DNA of 64,000 nt from Vreelandella titanicae BH1 (GCF_000336575.1 NZ_AOPO01000004.1:1-64000), one strand, 5' to 3'; numbered from the stretch's first letter, positions 55,236 to 64,000 are shown. Numbers and translations: made by a program. Notes: a model not told the origin generated them from the letters alone.

Positions 55236-55718
55236 ATGCAAAACAGTGTTGACTACCCTCTTCTCAATCGACAGCTTGAAGCGCTGCTCGATACACGTGA
55301 TTGGCTCACCAACAGCGCGCAAACCTGTGCGTTTATTCACCAACAGCTTAGCGACTTAAACTGGGTAGGCTTTTACCTTCAACGCCAGCCTGATGTGTTA
55401 GGTCTAGGCCCTTTTCAGGGGCAGCCCGCCTGCCACCCGATTCCCTTTAGCAAAGGCGTATGCGGCGCGGCTGCTCGCCAACAAACTACCCAGCGAGTGG
55501 ACGACGTACACGCGGTTGCCGACCATATTGCCTGCGACGCCAACTCTCGCTCTGAACTGGTGATTCCCATCGTAGTCGATGGCAACCTATGGGGCGTACT
55601 GGATTTGGATAGCCCGCTGGAGGCGCGCTTCACACAACAAGACCAAGCAGGCATTGAGGCCCTGGTAGCAACGTTTATGCGCCAAACTGACCTACCCGAC
55701 CTAATTCAAAAGAGCTAG
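55236..55718 (+). CDS. msrC: Free methionine-(R)-sulfoxide reductase
   Basis: GAF-domain enzyme that reduces free Met-R-sulfoxide (not protein-bound). The 160-residue protein has Cys66, Cys76 and Cys100, with spacing 10 and 24 identical to the three cysteines of E. coli fRMsr (YebR); the last is the catalytic one by homology. ATG follows AAGGA. Lying next to metNIQ, it would repair oxidised methionine as it is imported. It is followed by a shared terminator. Confidence 0.9.
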   Translation: MQNSVDYPLLNRQLEALLDTRDWLTNSAQTCAFIHQQLSDLNWVGFYLQRQPDVLGLGPFQGQPACHPIPFSKGVCGAAARQQTTQRVDDVHAVADHIACDANSRSELVIPIVVDGNLWGVLDLDSPLEARFTQQDQAGIEALVATFMRQTDLPDLIQKS

Positions 55719-55764
55719 TTAAAAGCTATAGTCTACAAAATAAAAAACGCCATATAACACCCAC

Positions 55765-55805
55765 ACAAAAACGCCCCAAGCATCACTGCCTGGGGCGTTT
55801 CTGAT
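55765..55805. terminator. Bidirectional terminator between msrC and tRNA-Val genes
   Basis: A ten-pair stem AAACGCCCCA (55769-55778) with TGGGGCGTTT (55791-55800). It has a T-rich tail in both directions, stronger on the minus strand (GTTTTTGTG), where it ends the tRNA transcript. Confidence 0.75.
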
Positions 55806-55811
55806 AAAAGC

Positions 55812-55888
55812 TGGTAGGACCAGGCGGATTTGAACCGCCGACCTCCACGATGTCAACGTGGCGCTCTAACCAACTGAGCTATGGTCCT
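55812..55888 (-). tRNA. tRNA-Val (anticodon GAC)
   Basis: A 77-nt cloverleaf with CCA encoded. Acceptor AGGACCA pairs with TGGTCCT; anticodon stem CCACG/CGTGG encloses TTGACAT, giving GAC; T-arm GGCGG-TTCAAAT-CCGCC. All arms pair. It reads GUC and GUU codons. Confidence 0.97.
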
Positions 55889-55910
55889 GAAAAGAGGTGT
55901 GGCATAAGGC

Positions 55911-55987
55911 TGGTAGAACCAGGCGGATTTGAACCGCCGACCTCCACGATGTCAACGTGGCGCTCTAACCAACTGAGCTATGGTTCT
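55911..55987 (-). tRNA. tRNA-Val (anticodon GAC), second copy
   Basis: Same cloverleaf as the downstream copy, with acceptor AGAACCA and TGGTTCT. The only differences form one compensated base-pair change (G-C to A-T) in the acceptor stem. The 22-nt spacer to the first copy implies a single precursor. Confidence 0.97.
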
Positions 55988-56220
55988 ATTGCGCTATCTG
56001 TTCTATTGCACTTTCTGAGATGGGCTATTGGATAGCCGCGCGCCTTGCAACGGATGCATATCTTACGCTCTTATCACTGAATTGCAAGTTCTTTTCCATT
56101 GCGCGCCCTCTCCCGCCAGCCTTAAACCCATTACGAATAGAGGCTCAATTCGACACCTGTGACCTTCTAGCGCTAGGCTTAACGCTTCAAGGTGCTGGGT
56201 GTTCTATAGGGAGATAAACC

Positions 56221-57291
56221 ATGCTGGGTATTTTGCTAGGAAGCATAGCGATCGTACTGTTATTGGCGACGCTGATTGCAAGAATACATTTACACTGGTG
56301 GTGGATCCGCAGTTTTGAATTTCCACGCCTGCAGATCGCTTGCCTAGCTTTAATCACTTGGCTATTAGCCGCTATCTTCGTTGAGCCTGGCCCTTGGCTA
56401 TGGGTAGCCCTGCTCGCCTCAGGCATCACTTTACTGTTTCAAGTCTACTATATTCTGCCCTGGACACCGCTGTGGCCGGTGCAGGTCAAGGCGGCGAAGA
56501 GTAACGATTCAGATAAAACGATCACGCTACTGATCGCTAACGTACTGACCCCTAACCGGCAGGCCCAAGCGCTGATCGATATGATTAAACAGCATCAGCC
56601 CGACATAGTACTGACCCTGGAGTCAGACCAGTGGTGGCAAGATCAGTTAGATCCGGCTCTCGCAGAGCAGTGGCCGCACAGCGTTAAAATCCCGCTCGAC
56701 AACCTTTACGGCATGCACCTTTACTCGCACCTGGAGCTCTCTAACACCTCGGTGGAGTGGCTAATTCAGGACGACATCCCGTCTATTCACACCCGAGTGA
56801 CGCTTGCTAACGGCGATAGCATTCGCTTTTACGCGTTACATCCCCGTCCACCGGCCCCCAGTGAGAGTGAAAAATCCCTTTGGCGGGATGCTGAACTGCT
56901 ATTGGTCGGCAAGAAAATTCATGAAGATCCCCAAGCAACGTTGGTCGCCGGGGATCTGAACGATGTAGCGTGGTCGCGCACTACGCGACTTTTCTGCCGC
57001 GTTGGCGGCATGCTCGACCCACGCCGGGGACGTGGTTTATTCAGCACCTTCCACGCCAAATATCCCGTGTTGCGCTGGCCCCTTGACCACATTTTTGTGA
57101 CCGAACACTTCACCTTAGTCGGCATGCAGCGCCTGAGTTACTTCGGCTCCGACCACTTCCCGATACTGGCCACCTTTTGCTACCGCCCTTCGCGTCAAGA
57201 TGAGCATGAAACGCCCGAAGCCGATGCTGAGGAGCGCAGTGAGGCCAGCGAAACGATTCAGGAAGGTAAAACCGAAAAGCAGGAAACCTGA
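56221..57291 (+). CDS. Endonuclease/exonuclease/phosphatase-family membrane protein
   Basis: 356 residues: three N-terminal membrane helices (about 1-85), then an EEP-fold domain. Catalytic motifs are visible in order: ANVLTPNR (Asn), VLTLESD (Glu), FYALHPRPP (His), VAGDLNDVAWS (Asp-Asn), PLDHIFV and a final GSDHFPI (Asp-His). Relatives are phosphodiesterases of unclear substrate, usually with the domain on the periplasmic side. The C-terminus is acidic and low-complexity. GGGAG precedes the ATG. Confidence 0.82.
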   Translation: MLGILLGSIAIVLLLATLIARIHLHWWWIRSFEFPRLQIACLALITWLLAAIFVEPGPWLWVALLASGITLLFQVYYILPWTPLWPVQVKAAKSNDSDKTITLLIANVLTPNRQAQALIDMIKQHQPDIVLTLESDQWWQDQLDPALAEQWPHSVKIPLDNLYGMHLYSHLELSNTSVEWLIQDDIPSIHTRVTLANGDSIRFYALHPRPPAPSESEKSLWRDAELLLVGKKIHEDPQATLVAGDLNDVAWSRTTRLFCRVGGMLDPRRGRGLFSTFHAKYPVLRWPLDHIFVTEHFTLVGMQRLSYFGSDHFPILATFCYRPSRQDEHETPEADAEERSEASETIQEGKTEKQET

Positions 57292-57327
57292 ACGCGGTTG
57301 GCCTAAAGATAGCTGACCTTAAACGTG

Positions 57328-58704
57328 TTACTCAGGAATGCCTCCGTGCGTTAACGCGACCGGATCCAGCAGCCGCTCTAGCGTCTCCCGGTCAAGGTCA
57401 GTTTTCTCCTCCGCCACATCAATAATTGGCCTCCCCGCCTGGTAAGCCTCTTTGGCGACAGCGGCGGCGGCGTTATAGCCAATCACGCCATTTAGCGCCG
57501 TTACCAAAATGGGATTTCTGGCCAGCGGGCCTTCCAGGTTATCTTCACGAACCTTAAAGGTGGCAATCGCACGATCAGCCAGCAATCGAGCGGTATTACT
57601 CATCAAGCTTATAGACGTTAATAAGTTGGAAGCCACCAACGGCAACATCACGTTCAGTTGAAAGTTACCACTCTGCCCGGCCACGGTAATCGCGGTATCC
57701 AGGCCAATAACCTGTGCAGCGGCCTGGGCGGCTGACTCAGGAATAACAGGATTAACCTTCCCAGGCATAATTGAGCTACCGGGCTGTAACGCCTCGAGCT
57801 CAATCTCGCCCAGCCCCGCCAGCGGCCCCGAATTCATCCAGCGCAGGTCGTTGGCTATTTTCATAATCACGCAGGCTAAGCCTTTCAACTGCCCCGAGAG
57901 CTCTACCGCCGCATCCTGAGACGAGAGGCTGGCAAAGAAGCTGTCATTAGGGGTAAACATCAACCCGGTCTGTTCGCTCAGCTCTTGGGCGACCTGCTCA
58001 GCAAAACCGATAGGAGCGTTAATGCCGGTCCCCACGGCCGTGCCACCTTGAGCTAATCGGCACAGCCGTTTCATGGCACTATCAAAGCGCTCAATGGCCT
58101 GACCTAGTTGGCTAGACCAAGCACCCAGCTCTTGATCCATACGCAGCGGCATGGCGTCCATGAGGTGAGTACGACCGGTTTTTACCACATGGCTCAGCTC
58201 ACTGGCCCGCTTGTCGATAGTGTCACGCAGGTGGACAAGGGCTGGGCGCAACGATTCGTGCACCGCGATGGCAGCCGACAGGTGAATGGCCGTGGGAATC
58301 ACATCATTGCTGGACTGCCCCATATTGACGTGATCGTTCGGGGTTACCTCAACGCCTTCACGGCTTGCCAATGTAGCCAACACCTCGTTGACATTCATAT
58401 TGGTGGAGGTACCTGAGCCAGTTTGAAACACATCGATAGGAAAGTGCTGGTCATGCTTGCCCGTTAACACTTCCCGCGCCGCTTTTTGAATCGCTTCCCC
58501 CCGCGCACTATCAAGCCCTCCTAGCGATTGATTAACCCGGGCTGCCGCTAGCTTGATACGCGTGACAGCGTGAATAAAGGCCGGGGGCATGGGCGAATGA
58601 GAGACAGGGAAGTTATTGATTGCCCGCTGGGTTTGTGCCCCATAAAGAGCCTCAGAAGGCACTTCCAACTCGCCCATGCTATCGCGTTCCATCCGTGTTG
58701 CCAT
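57328..58704 (-). CDS. fumC: Fumarate hydratase, class II
   Basis: TCA-cycle enzyme hydrating fumarate to malate, an iron-independent form. The 458-residue protein has the superfamily signature GSSIMPGKVNP, the GSGTSTNMNVNEV region and TGRTHLMDA. Class II enzymes resist oxidation and low iron. ATG 58704 has GGGAG upstream; the ATG at 58719 has none and is not conserved. Transcribed alone. Confidence 0.95.
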   Translation of the reverse strand: MATRMERDSMGELEVPSEALYGAQTQRAINNFPVSHSPMPPAFIHAVTRIKLAAARVNQSLGGLDSARGEAIQKAAREVLTGKHDQHFPIDVFQTGSGTSTNMNVNEVLATLASREGVEVTPNDHVNMGQSSNDVIPTAIHLSAAIAVHESLRPALVHLRDTIDKRASELSHVVKTGRTHLMDAMPLRMDQELGAWSSQLGQAIERFDSAMKRLCRLAQGGTAVGTGINAPIGFAEQVAQELSEQTGLMFTPNDSFFASLSSQDAAVELSGQLKGLACVIMKIANDLRWMNSGPLAGLGEIELEALQPGSSIMPGKVNPVIPESAAQAAAQVIGLDTAITVAGQSGNFQLNVMLPLVASNLLTSISLMSNTARLLADRAIATFKVREDNLEGPLARNPILVTALNGVIGYNAAAAVAKEAYQAGRPIIDVAEEKTDLDRETLERLLDPVALTHGGIPE

Positions 58705-58871
58705 TGCTCTTTCTCCCATCAGTAAGATTAATGGTGATGCTTATCTGAGCGCATAGCCGACCTATCGTTCACTCGCTAAAGCCACATCCACTGCCTTCAA
58801 GCTAGCTGGTTAGACCATAGGGGTAAACAGGCTCTTGCCCCGTGCACTTTAAAATGCCAAAAACCAAATGT

Positions 58872-58907
58872 TGCACTGCACAAAAACAGTTGCTATGCTG
58901 CACTGCA
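58872..58907 (+). promoter_or_regulatory. Paired TGCACTGCA elements in the phasin control region
   Basis: TGCACTGCA occurs at 58872-58880 and 58899-58907, centre to centre 27 bp. A -10-like TTATAA (58915-58920) follows, so the second copy would lie between the promoter hexamers. TGC-rich sites are known targets of the PHA regulator PhaR in other bacteria; that link is by analogy. Confidence 0.5.
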
Positions 58908-59000
58908 AGATAGCTTATAAATAAAGCTACCCAATTAAATAAGCAGCGCCAACCTCTGGATAGCTGCTTTTGGTAAGACTAACCCCAGGAGGGTATGACG

Positions 59001-59375
59001 ATGCGTACATTAAATACTAACGAAATGACTCAGCAGTTTGACAACATGTTCATGGCGCCAGTACGCGCTTACATGGCGCTGAGCATCGATTACAGCGAAA
59101 AAATGATTAACGCTCAGATGGACGCCAGCAAAGCTTATGCCGACACCGGCATTGCGCAAATGCGCCAAATGATGGAAGTAAAAGACGCAGAGGGCCTGCG
59201 TAGTTACATGGAAGGCCAGCAAAAGGTAGCTAAAGAGTTGGCTGAGCGTGTTAAAGGCGATACCGATAAAGTCGTATCTCTGCAGCAGGACTTTATCCAG
59301 AAAAGCCAGAAAATTACCGAAGACAACGTTAAGCAGGCGCAAACCGCTGCTAGCAAGTTGAACAAAACCGCTTAA
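59001..59375 (+). CDS. Phasin family protein
   Basis: A 124-residue, fully helical protein coating polyhydroxyalkanoate granules. It is rich in Met, Gln, Ala and Lys, with the phasin pattern QFDNMFMAPVRAYMAL and later QQDFIQKSQKITED; no signal peptide. ATG 59001 has AGGAGG eight bases ahead; the ATG at 58995 is too close to it. No phaC synthase is in the window. A stem-loop ends the transcript at 59414. Confidence 0.84.
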   Translation: MRTLNTNEMTQQFDNMFMAPVRAYMALSIDYSEKMINAQMDASKAYADTGIAQMRQMMEVKDAEGLRSYMEGQQKVAKELAERVKGDTDKVVSLQQDFIQKSQKITEDNVKQAQTAASKLNKTA

Positions 59376-59413
59376 TCGCTTATTGAAACAGTAAGCTAGC
59401 AAGCATGTTTTAT

Positions 59414-59455
59414 AAAACGCCCCTCGTCGGCTCTTGCTGACAGGGGCGTTTTAGT
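59414..59455. terminator. Bidirectional terminator between phasin gene and hda
   Basis: AAAACGCCCC (59414-59423) pairs with GGGGCGTTTT (59443-59452), with A runs at one side and T at the other, so it can serve the phasin gene on plus and hda on minus. Confidence 0.85.
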
Positions 59456-59486
59456 CGTTGCCTTTAGCATTTCTGTACCAGCCGTT

Positions 59487-60194
59487 TCACCAACCGAGGG
59501 CGGATTTCACAAAGGGAATAGTAAGCTTGCGCTTGGCTGAGAGCGATGCTTTATCCAGAGTCTCCACCGCGCGACACAGCTCACCTAACTCGCGGGGGCC
59601 ACGATGCAAGATATAGCGCCCAACATCATCGGGGAGCTGCATCCCTCTCACACTGGCGCGCAGCTTTAGCGCTGCCAAACGCTCTTCGTCATCCTCCAAA
59701 GGGTGAACATGAAACGTTACCCCCCAGGTCAGGCGCGAAGCCAAATCCGGTAGCACCACGTTTAATTGACGCGGTGAAGCACTGGCGGCAATCACTAATT
59801 TCTTGCCAGCATCTCTTAGCCGGTTAAAAGCATGGAACAGCGCTTCCTCCCAGCGCTTGCGACCAATCACACACTCCAGGTCATCAATGGCGACCAGATC
59901 CAGGCGCTCGATGTCTTCCAGCATTAATGGCGGAAAGTGGCCCAAGTCATCCAGGGGGAGATACAGTGCTCGTTTATCTGCATCGGACGCCGCATGACAC
60001 GCCGCCTGTAAAAGATGGCTACGCCCTACCCCTGGCGCGCCCCACAGATAGAGGAACTGCTCCCCCTCCGGGGTAAGCTGCTGGGTAAGGTGTTCTACCA
60101 GCGGCGTATTTGCACGCGCCACATAATAATTATCAAAGGTCGCGTCATCACGCAGACCAATTCCCAAGGGAAGCTGTGCCGGTGCTCGGCTCAT
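59487..60194 (-). CDS. hda: DnaA regulatory inactivator Hda
   Basis: AAA+ protein that, bound to the DNA sliding clamp, stimulates ATP hydrolysis by DnaA after replication starts. The 235-residue protein has an N-terminal clamp-binding motif QLPLGI (7-12). Its Walker A, WGAPGVGRSHLL (51-62), has Arg where most ATPases have Lys, a normal Hda feature. The start overlaps the PerM-like gene by 4 nt. Confidence 0.93.
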   Translation of the reverse strand: MSRAPAQLPLGIGLRDDATFDNYYVARANTPLVEHLTQQLTPEGEQFLYLWGAPGVGRSHLLQAACHAASDADKRALYLPLDDLGHFPPLMLEDIERLDLVAIDDLECVIGRKRWEEALFHAFNRLRDAGKKLVIAASASPRQLNVVLPDLASRLTWGVTFHVHPLEDDEERLAALKLRASVRGMQLPDDVGRYILHRGPRELGELCRAVETLDKASLSAKRKLTIPFVKSALGW

Positions 60195-61321
60195 GGTGAC
60201 TCCCGTCCATCATGATGGCCCAGCTCATCGTTATGTGAAGAGCTGACCTCAATGATTGGCGTATGTTTATCAGTATTTTGTTCGTCGTATAACTCGCTAT
60301 GCTGATAGCGAACTTTTACTTCTTTTAGCAGCACTAGAATCACCGCGGCAACAGGCAGAGCCAACAACACCCCTGTTAGGCCAAACAGATTCCCCCCCGC
60401 CAGCACGGCGAATATAACCGCGACCGGATGCAGGCCAATCTTATCGCCCAACAATTTAGGCTGGAGAATCACACTCTCGGCCATTTGGCCAATACTAAAC
60501 ACCAGGATAACGCCTAACACCGCCCACCAGGTGGCGTACTGGAACAGCGCCACAACAAGGGCAATCACCAAGCCGACAATAAAACCCAGGAACGGGACAA
60601 TGCTCACCAGTCCGGACACAAAGCCGATCAATAGGCCAAAGTTGAGCCCCATCAACGTTAAGCCCACCGCATAAATAATCCCTAAACAGAGCATTACCAG
60701 CAGCTGGCCGCGTAGAAACGATGACAACACTTCATCACAGCGACGCGCCAACCGGAAGGTATCATCCGCCCACTGGCGTGGCACGAGATTGGCAATATTG
60801 GTCAGCAGGCGGTTCCAGTCCAAAAGCAAATAGAAGGTCACCACAGGAATAAGTGCCACATAGGTGATCCAAGAGGCAAACGCCATACCGGAGCGGCCAA
60901 TTTGGCCTAGCGCCTGGGCTAGGTAGCCACCAGCATCGCGCCAGTTTTCGACCAGCGTCTCGCGCGCGTTGGTTAACTCCGCGGTCAAGTCATAACCTGT
61001 CCACTCTTGTACCTGAGGAGCAAGCGTATTTTCTACCCAATTGAAGATACCCGGAATAGCTTCGCCCAGCTGTTTAAGCTGCTGAACAAGCAGCGGGATC
61101 AATATCAACAGGCTCGCCACGAGGACGACCAACAGTACTAAAAACACACTGCTCACCGCGAACGGCCGATTCATGCCCCAGCGCTGGAAACGGTTAGCCA
61201 GCGGGTCAGCTAAGTAAGCGAGAATCATCCCAGCAATAAAAGGCATCAGCGCCGCGTCTAACAAATAAATTAAACCGCCTATTACCACCAAAAATAGGAC
61301 GCCCCACCAAGAATTCCGCAT
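60191..61321 (-). CDS. perM: AI-2E family transporter (PerM-like)
   Basis: Membrane protein of 376 residues with about eight helices, family PF01594. The long central region ends with FVSGLVSIVPFLGFIVG, and the C-terminal tail is charged. Substrates in this family are unsettled; PerM and TqsA names do not prove function. It is coupled to hda by a 4-nt overlap. The pairing of an AI-2E gene with hda is seen in many gammaproteobacteria. Confidence 0.88.
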   Translation of the reverse strand: MRNSWWGVLFLVVIGGLIYLLDAALMPFIAGMILAYLADPLANRFQRWGMNRPFAVSSVFLVLLVVLVASLLILIPLLVQQLKQLGEAIPGIFNWVENTLAPQVQEWTGYDLTAELTNARETLVENWRDAGGYLAQALGQIGRSGMAFASWITYVALIPVVTFYLLLDWNRLLTNIANLVPRQWADDTFRLARRCDEVLSSFLRGQLLVMLCLGIIYAVGLTLMGLNFGLLIGFVSGLVSIVPFLGFIVGLVIALVVALFQYATWWAVLGVILVFSIGQMAESVILQPKLLGDKIGLHPVAVIFAVLAGGNLFGLTGVLLALPVAAVILVLLKEVKVRYQHSELYDEQNTDKHTPIIEVSSSHNDELGHHDGRESP

Positions 61322-61402
61322 AGTTCCCTCTCAAACGTGGATTTAATCCGCTAAATATCACTTATCGTTACTATGGCACTGATCACGACACACTTTACTT
61401 AT

Positions 61403-61456
61403 CACTACTAACTTTCACTCGCCACTACTAACTTTCATCCGCCACTACTATGCCGC
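61403..61456. repeat. 20-bp tandem repeats upstream of purM
   Basis: Two full copies of a 20-bp unit beginning CACTACTAACTTTCA (61403-61422 and 61423-61442) and a truncated third (61443-). They lie about 150 nt ahead of purM, in the gap with the divergent perM. No PurR-like box is present. Confidence 0.75.
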
Positions 61457-61605
61457 AAATGAACGAAAGTCGCGCGTCTGCTTTTCATCCTGCGCGACGG
61501 CGGTGCGGCCAGCGTCGCTGAGTGTTACAATCCGCCAAAGTTAAGCCCAGCACTGGCCAATTCGCCAGCACTACCAGCACCGCTATTTGCTTCACAGGAT
61601 CTGTC

Positions 61606-62673
61606 ATGACCGAGACCTCTTCTTCTTCGGCTACTCCTTCCCTCAGCTATAAGGATGCAGGCGTCGATATCGATGCCGGTAACGCCCTTGTTGACCGCAT
61701 TAAACACGTTGCCAAACGCACGACTCGCCCCGAAGTCATGGGCGGGCTTGGCGGCTTTGGCGCGCTATGCGAGATCCCCGCGGGCTATCGGCAGCCCGTG
61801 CTCGTCTCAGGTACCGATGGCGTCGGCACCAAGCTGCGCCTGGCAATGGATCTTGGCAAGCACGACACCATTGGTATTGATTTGGTCGCCATGTGTGTCA
61901 ACGACCTTATCGTGGCTGGCGCCGAACCGCTGCTATTTCTTGACTACTATGCCACGGGTAAGCTCGATGTGGATATTGCTGCTGACGTTGTCACCGGCAT
62001 TGGCGCTGGTTGCGAATTGGCTGGCTGCGCCCTGGTAGGCGGCGAAACCGCCGAAATGCCGGGTATGTACGAAGGCAGCGACTACGATTTAGCGGGCTTT
62101 TGCGTGGGCGTGGTTGAAAAAGCAAATATTTTAGATGGCAGCAAAGTGGCCGAAGGCGATGTCATATTGGGACTTGCCTCATCCGGGCCACACTCCAACG
62201 GCTACTCATTGATTCGTAAAATCCTTGAGGTTAGCGACGCTTCGCTAGAGACCGACATCGACGGTAAAACCCTTGGCGATGCGCTGATGGCCCCCACCCG
62301 TATCTATGTCAAATCACTGCTCTCCTTGATGCGCGGTAGCGAGATTGCCGTGCATGCGTTATCACACATCACCGGTGGCGGTTTGCTTGAAAACATTCCT
62401 CGCGTACTGCCGGACAACCTCGCTGCGCATATTGATATTGCCAGTTGGCAGCGACCAGCCGTGTTTGATTGGCTACAGGCCAATGGAAACGTGAATGAAA
62501 CTGAAATGCACCGCGTGCTCAATTGCGGTATTGGGATGGTCGTTGTGGTGCCGCAGCATCAAGCAAAACAGGCAATGGCTCACCTGGAAGCCGAAGGCGA
62601 ATCCGTTTATCGTCTAGGGCAGATCGTTGAACGCCAAGGGGACGCCGTTATTTTGGAGAACCTCTCGGCATGA
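61606..62673 (+). CDS. purM: Phosphoribosylformylglycinamidine cyclo-ligase
   Basis: Fifth step of purine synthesis: makes AIR from FGAM with ATP. The 355-residue protein shows GTDGVGTKL (71-79), the [11 protein letters not shown] loop and [11 protein letters not shown]. The ATG has AGGA upstream; the upstream frame to 61522 is not conserved. It overlaps purN by ATGA, forming purMN as in E. coli. Confidence 0.96.
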   Translation: MTETSSSSATPSLSYKDAGVDIDAGNALVDRIKHVAKRTTRPEVMGGLGGFGALCEIPAGYRQPVLVSGTDGVGTKLRLAMDLGKHDTIGIDLVAMCVNDLIVAGAEPLLFLDYYATGKLDVDIAADVVTGIGAGCELAGCALVGGETAEMPGMYEGSDYDLAGFCVGVVEKANILDGSKVAEGDVILGLASSGPHSNGYSLIRKILEVSDASLETDIDGKTLGDALMAPTRIYVKSLLSLMRGSEIAVHALSHITGGGLLENIPRVLPDNLAAHIDIASWQRPAVFDWLQANGNVNETEMHRVLNCGIGMVVVVPQHQAKQAMAHLEAEGESVYRLGQIVERQGDAVILENLSA

Positions 62674-63425
62674 CCAATACGGACTACCAGAGCGATACCA
62701 TTAAAGACGTAACACCAGAGCCTCTCGGTGCACGCCGCATTGTCGTGCTTATCTCTGGCAGCGGTAGCAATCTTCAGGCGCTGATTGATGCTCAGTCCCA
62801 CGACCGCTTAGGCGGCGGTGAGATTGTCGCAGTGATTTCCAATATTGCTGACGCCTATGGTTTGAAACGCGCACACGAAGCGGGCATTGAAGCGGTTGCC
62901 CTCCCCCACAGGGAGTATGATAGTCGCGAAGCCTACGACGGCGCCTTGATCAAAGTCATTGAGCGTCACGAGCCGGATCTGATTGTACTGGCGGGCTTTA
63001 TGCGCATTTTGACGCCTCGCTTTGTGCAGCGCTTCCTGGGCCGTATGCTGAATATCCATCCTTCATTGCTGCCAGACTACCAAGGGCTCAACACTCACGC
63101 CCGCGCCCTGGCAGACGGTGTTGCCAGCCACGGCTGTAGCGTTCACTTCGTCACCGAAGAGCTAGACGGTGGCCCAGTGGTACTGCAAGCGGAGCTGCTG
63201 GTCAACGCGGACGACACGGCTGAAACACTGCAAGAGAAGGTTCGCTCCCGGGAACACCTAATCTACCCGATTGCAGTGCAGTGGTTTTTGGAAGGCAGGC
63301 TGCAGTTCAGTGCCGAAGGCGCCAAAATGGACGGTCATCTGCTACCGGAACACGGTATGCGGCTTTCCCACGCTGATGCTGCAGAAGAGCTTGATGAGGA
63401 GCTCGACGAAGAGTCGCAGGATTAG
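62670..63425 (+). CDS. purN: Phosphoribosylglycinamide formyltransferase (GART)
   Basis: Third step: transfers a formyl group from 10-formyl-THF to GAR. It has the catalytic segment [12 protein letters not shown] (Asn, His) and [10 protein letters not shown] with the Asp. At 251 residues it is longer than the usual 212: about 20 residues precede the conserved [13 protein letters not shown], and an acidic tail ([11 protein letters not shown]) follows. Overlaps purM by 4 nt. Confidence 0.94.
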   Translation: MTNTDYQSDTIKDVTPEPLGARRIVVLISGSGSNLQALIDAQSHDRLGGGEIVAVISNIADAYGLKRAHEAGIEAVALPHREYDSREAYDGALIKVIERHEPDLIVLAGFMRILTPRFVQRFLGRMLNIHPSLLPDYQGLNTHARALADGVASHGCSVHFVTEELDGGPVVLQAELLVNADDTAETLQEKVRSREHLIYPIAVQWFLEGRLQFSAEGAKMDGHLLPEHGMRLSHADAAEELDEELDEESQD

Positions 63426-63450
63426 CATGAAAACGTCATCATAAGCATTG

Positions 63451-63487
63451 AAAAGCGCCTTACGTTTTTGCCGTAAGGCGCTTTTTT
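63451..63487 (+). terminator. Terminator of purMN, shared with dcd
   Basis: A 14-bp stem (63451-63464 with 63472-63485) followed by TTTTTT on plus. A runs on the other side allow it to end dcd transcripts as well. Confidence 0.9.
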
Positions 63488-63508
63488 GTAGCAATGTACT
63501 TCGTATAA

Positions 63509-64000
63509 CTAGGTACGCGGCAAGGTTACCCCACGCTGCCCCATATACTTTCCGCCCCGGTCTTTATACGAGGTTTCGCATACTTCGTCGGACTCTAAGA
63601 ACAACATCTGGGCGACGCCCTCATGAGCGTAGATTTTTGCCGGCAGGTTGGTGGTGTTAGAGAATTCCAGCGTAACGTGGCCCTCCCACTCGGGCTCCAG
63701 CGGCGTCACGTTGACAATAATGCCGCAGCGCGCGTAGGTGGATTTCCCCAGGCAAATAGTCAGCACGTTACGGGGAATACGGAAATACTCCACCGTGCGC
63801 GCCAGCGCAAAAGAGTTCGGCGGAATAATACAGACATCGCCTTTAATATCGACGAAGCTGTTCGCGTCAAACGCTTTGGGATCAACAATCGCTGAGTGAA
63901 TATTGGTGAAGACTTTGAATTCGTCTGAGCAGCGCACATCGTAACCGTAGCTTGAGGTGCCGTAGGAAATCACGCGCTGTTCGTTCACGTAGCGCACTTG
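63509..64000 (-). CDS. dcd: dCTP deaminase, 5' end outside the window
   Basis: Deaminates dCTP to dUTP, feeding dTTP synthesis. The visible 164 residues cover most of the enzyme (full length about 188). Motifs are [28 protein letters not shown] and GKSTYARCG, and [19 protein letters not shown], which holds the catalytic Glu and the active-site region. The frame is open to base 64000 (QVRYVNE), so the N-terminal 20-25 residues lie past the right edge. Confidence 0.94.
   Translation of the reverse strand, partial: QVRYVNEQRVISYGTSSYGYDVRCSDEFKVFTNIHSAIVDPKAFDANSFVDIKGDVCIIPPNSFALARTVEYFRIPRNVLTICLGKSTYARCGIIVNVTPLEPEWEGHVTLEFSNTTNLPAKIYAHEGVAQMLFLESDEVCETSYKDRGGKYMGQRGVTLPRT

Noticed and set aside
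55850..56035. An open frame reading GFEPPTSTMSTWRSNQLSYG twice, across the tRNA genes
   Set aside because: It is the antisense translation of two tRNA-Val genes, a well-known annotation artefact.
59412..59452. Inverted repeats with GCCCC/GGGGC cores at 28737, 47305, 55769 and 59414 as members of one mobile repeat family
   Set aside because: Each is an independent terminator with different stem lengths and loops; the shared core is expected of GC-rich terminators.
1..64000. Insertion sequences, prophage, CRISPR array, integrase or restriction genes
   Set aside because: None found: no transposase or integrase frames, no regularly spaced repeats, and gene content is core metabolism.

Overview
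The window looks like a chromosomal segment of a moderately halophilic gammaproteobacterium of the Halomonadaceae (Halomonas or a close relative). This is inferred from protein character, acidic protein surfaces and gene order, for example nagZ - YkuD-domain gene - psrA - lexA, which resembles the pseudomonad arrangement. Almost everything is core chromosome: dense, mostly housekeeping, short intergenic gaps, no insertion sequence, prophage, CRISPR array or toxin-antitoxin pair that I can see. Both ends are cut. The left edge lies inside the leader of an rRNA operon read leftward, and the right edge cuts dcd.

Layout. 1-270: rRNA promoter, boxA and leader, plus the terminator of the next operon. 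275-7118 (-): cyanide-insensitive bd-type oxidase cioAB, its assembly exporter cydDC, and an adenine deaminase. 7393-12362: a CaCA-family antiporter, then the pqiABC lipid-transport operon (+). 12428-17709: a helix-hairpin-helix protein, RhlE helicase, an orphan protein, an MFS carrier, asparaginase and a DUF2789 protein. 18385-20859: queuosine operon queC-queE-queD-like-ykgJ. 20881-25491 (-): a giant SARP/AAA/TPR regulator with a degenerate cyclase-like domain, and miaE. 26040-36689: acnB, rraA, a membrane-anchored GDPD, ggt, and the divergent pair ppsA/ppsR. 36730-42202: hpt, nagZ, an L,D-transpeptidase-like protein, psrA, lexA, a CbiM-like protein and purU. 42349-45953: an RNase J-like nuclease and the molybdenum cofactor genes mobB-moaCD-moaE. 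46024-51986 (-): nucleobase salvage (uraA, upp, ung, gpt, apt, purine permease) and ribE. 52299-55718: a strong promoter, structured leader and terminator, then metNIQ and msrC. 55812-64000: two tRNA-Val genes, an EEP-family protein, fumC, a phasin, hda-perM, purMN and partial dcd.

How the genes fit together. Purine and pyrimidine recovery is unusually concentrated: adenine deaminase, hpt, gpt, apt, upp, two NCS2 permeases, ung, purM, purN, purU and dcd all fall in 64 kb. Methionine uptake (metNIQ) sits next to free methionine sulfoxide reductase (msrC), a transport-and-repair unit. The PEP synthase gene and the gene for its kinase/phosphatase regulator are divergent neighbours. Stress functions (lexA, psrA, rhlE, pqiABC, bd oxidase) are scattered among them.

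The observations I rate most worth following are: (1) the 140-nt leader or small RNA upstream of metN, with a near-ideal promoter, an intrinsic terminator and a small ORF; (2) the QueD-like protein made of two pterin-synthase units with complementary losses of active-site residues; (3) the 1299-residue regulator with a degenerate nucleotide-cyclase-like domain between its SARP and ATPase parts; (4) the MoaC-MoaD fusion; (5) PsrA operator candidates on both sides of the psrA/lexA divergent promoters; (6) paired TGCACTGCA elements in front of the phasin gene. I found no wholly new multi-gene system.
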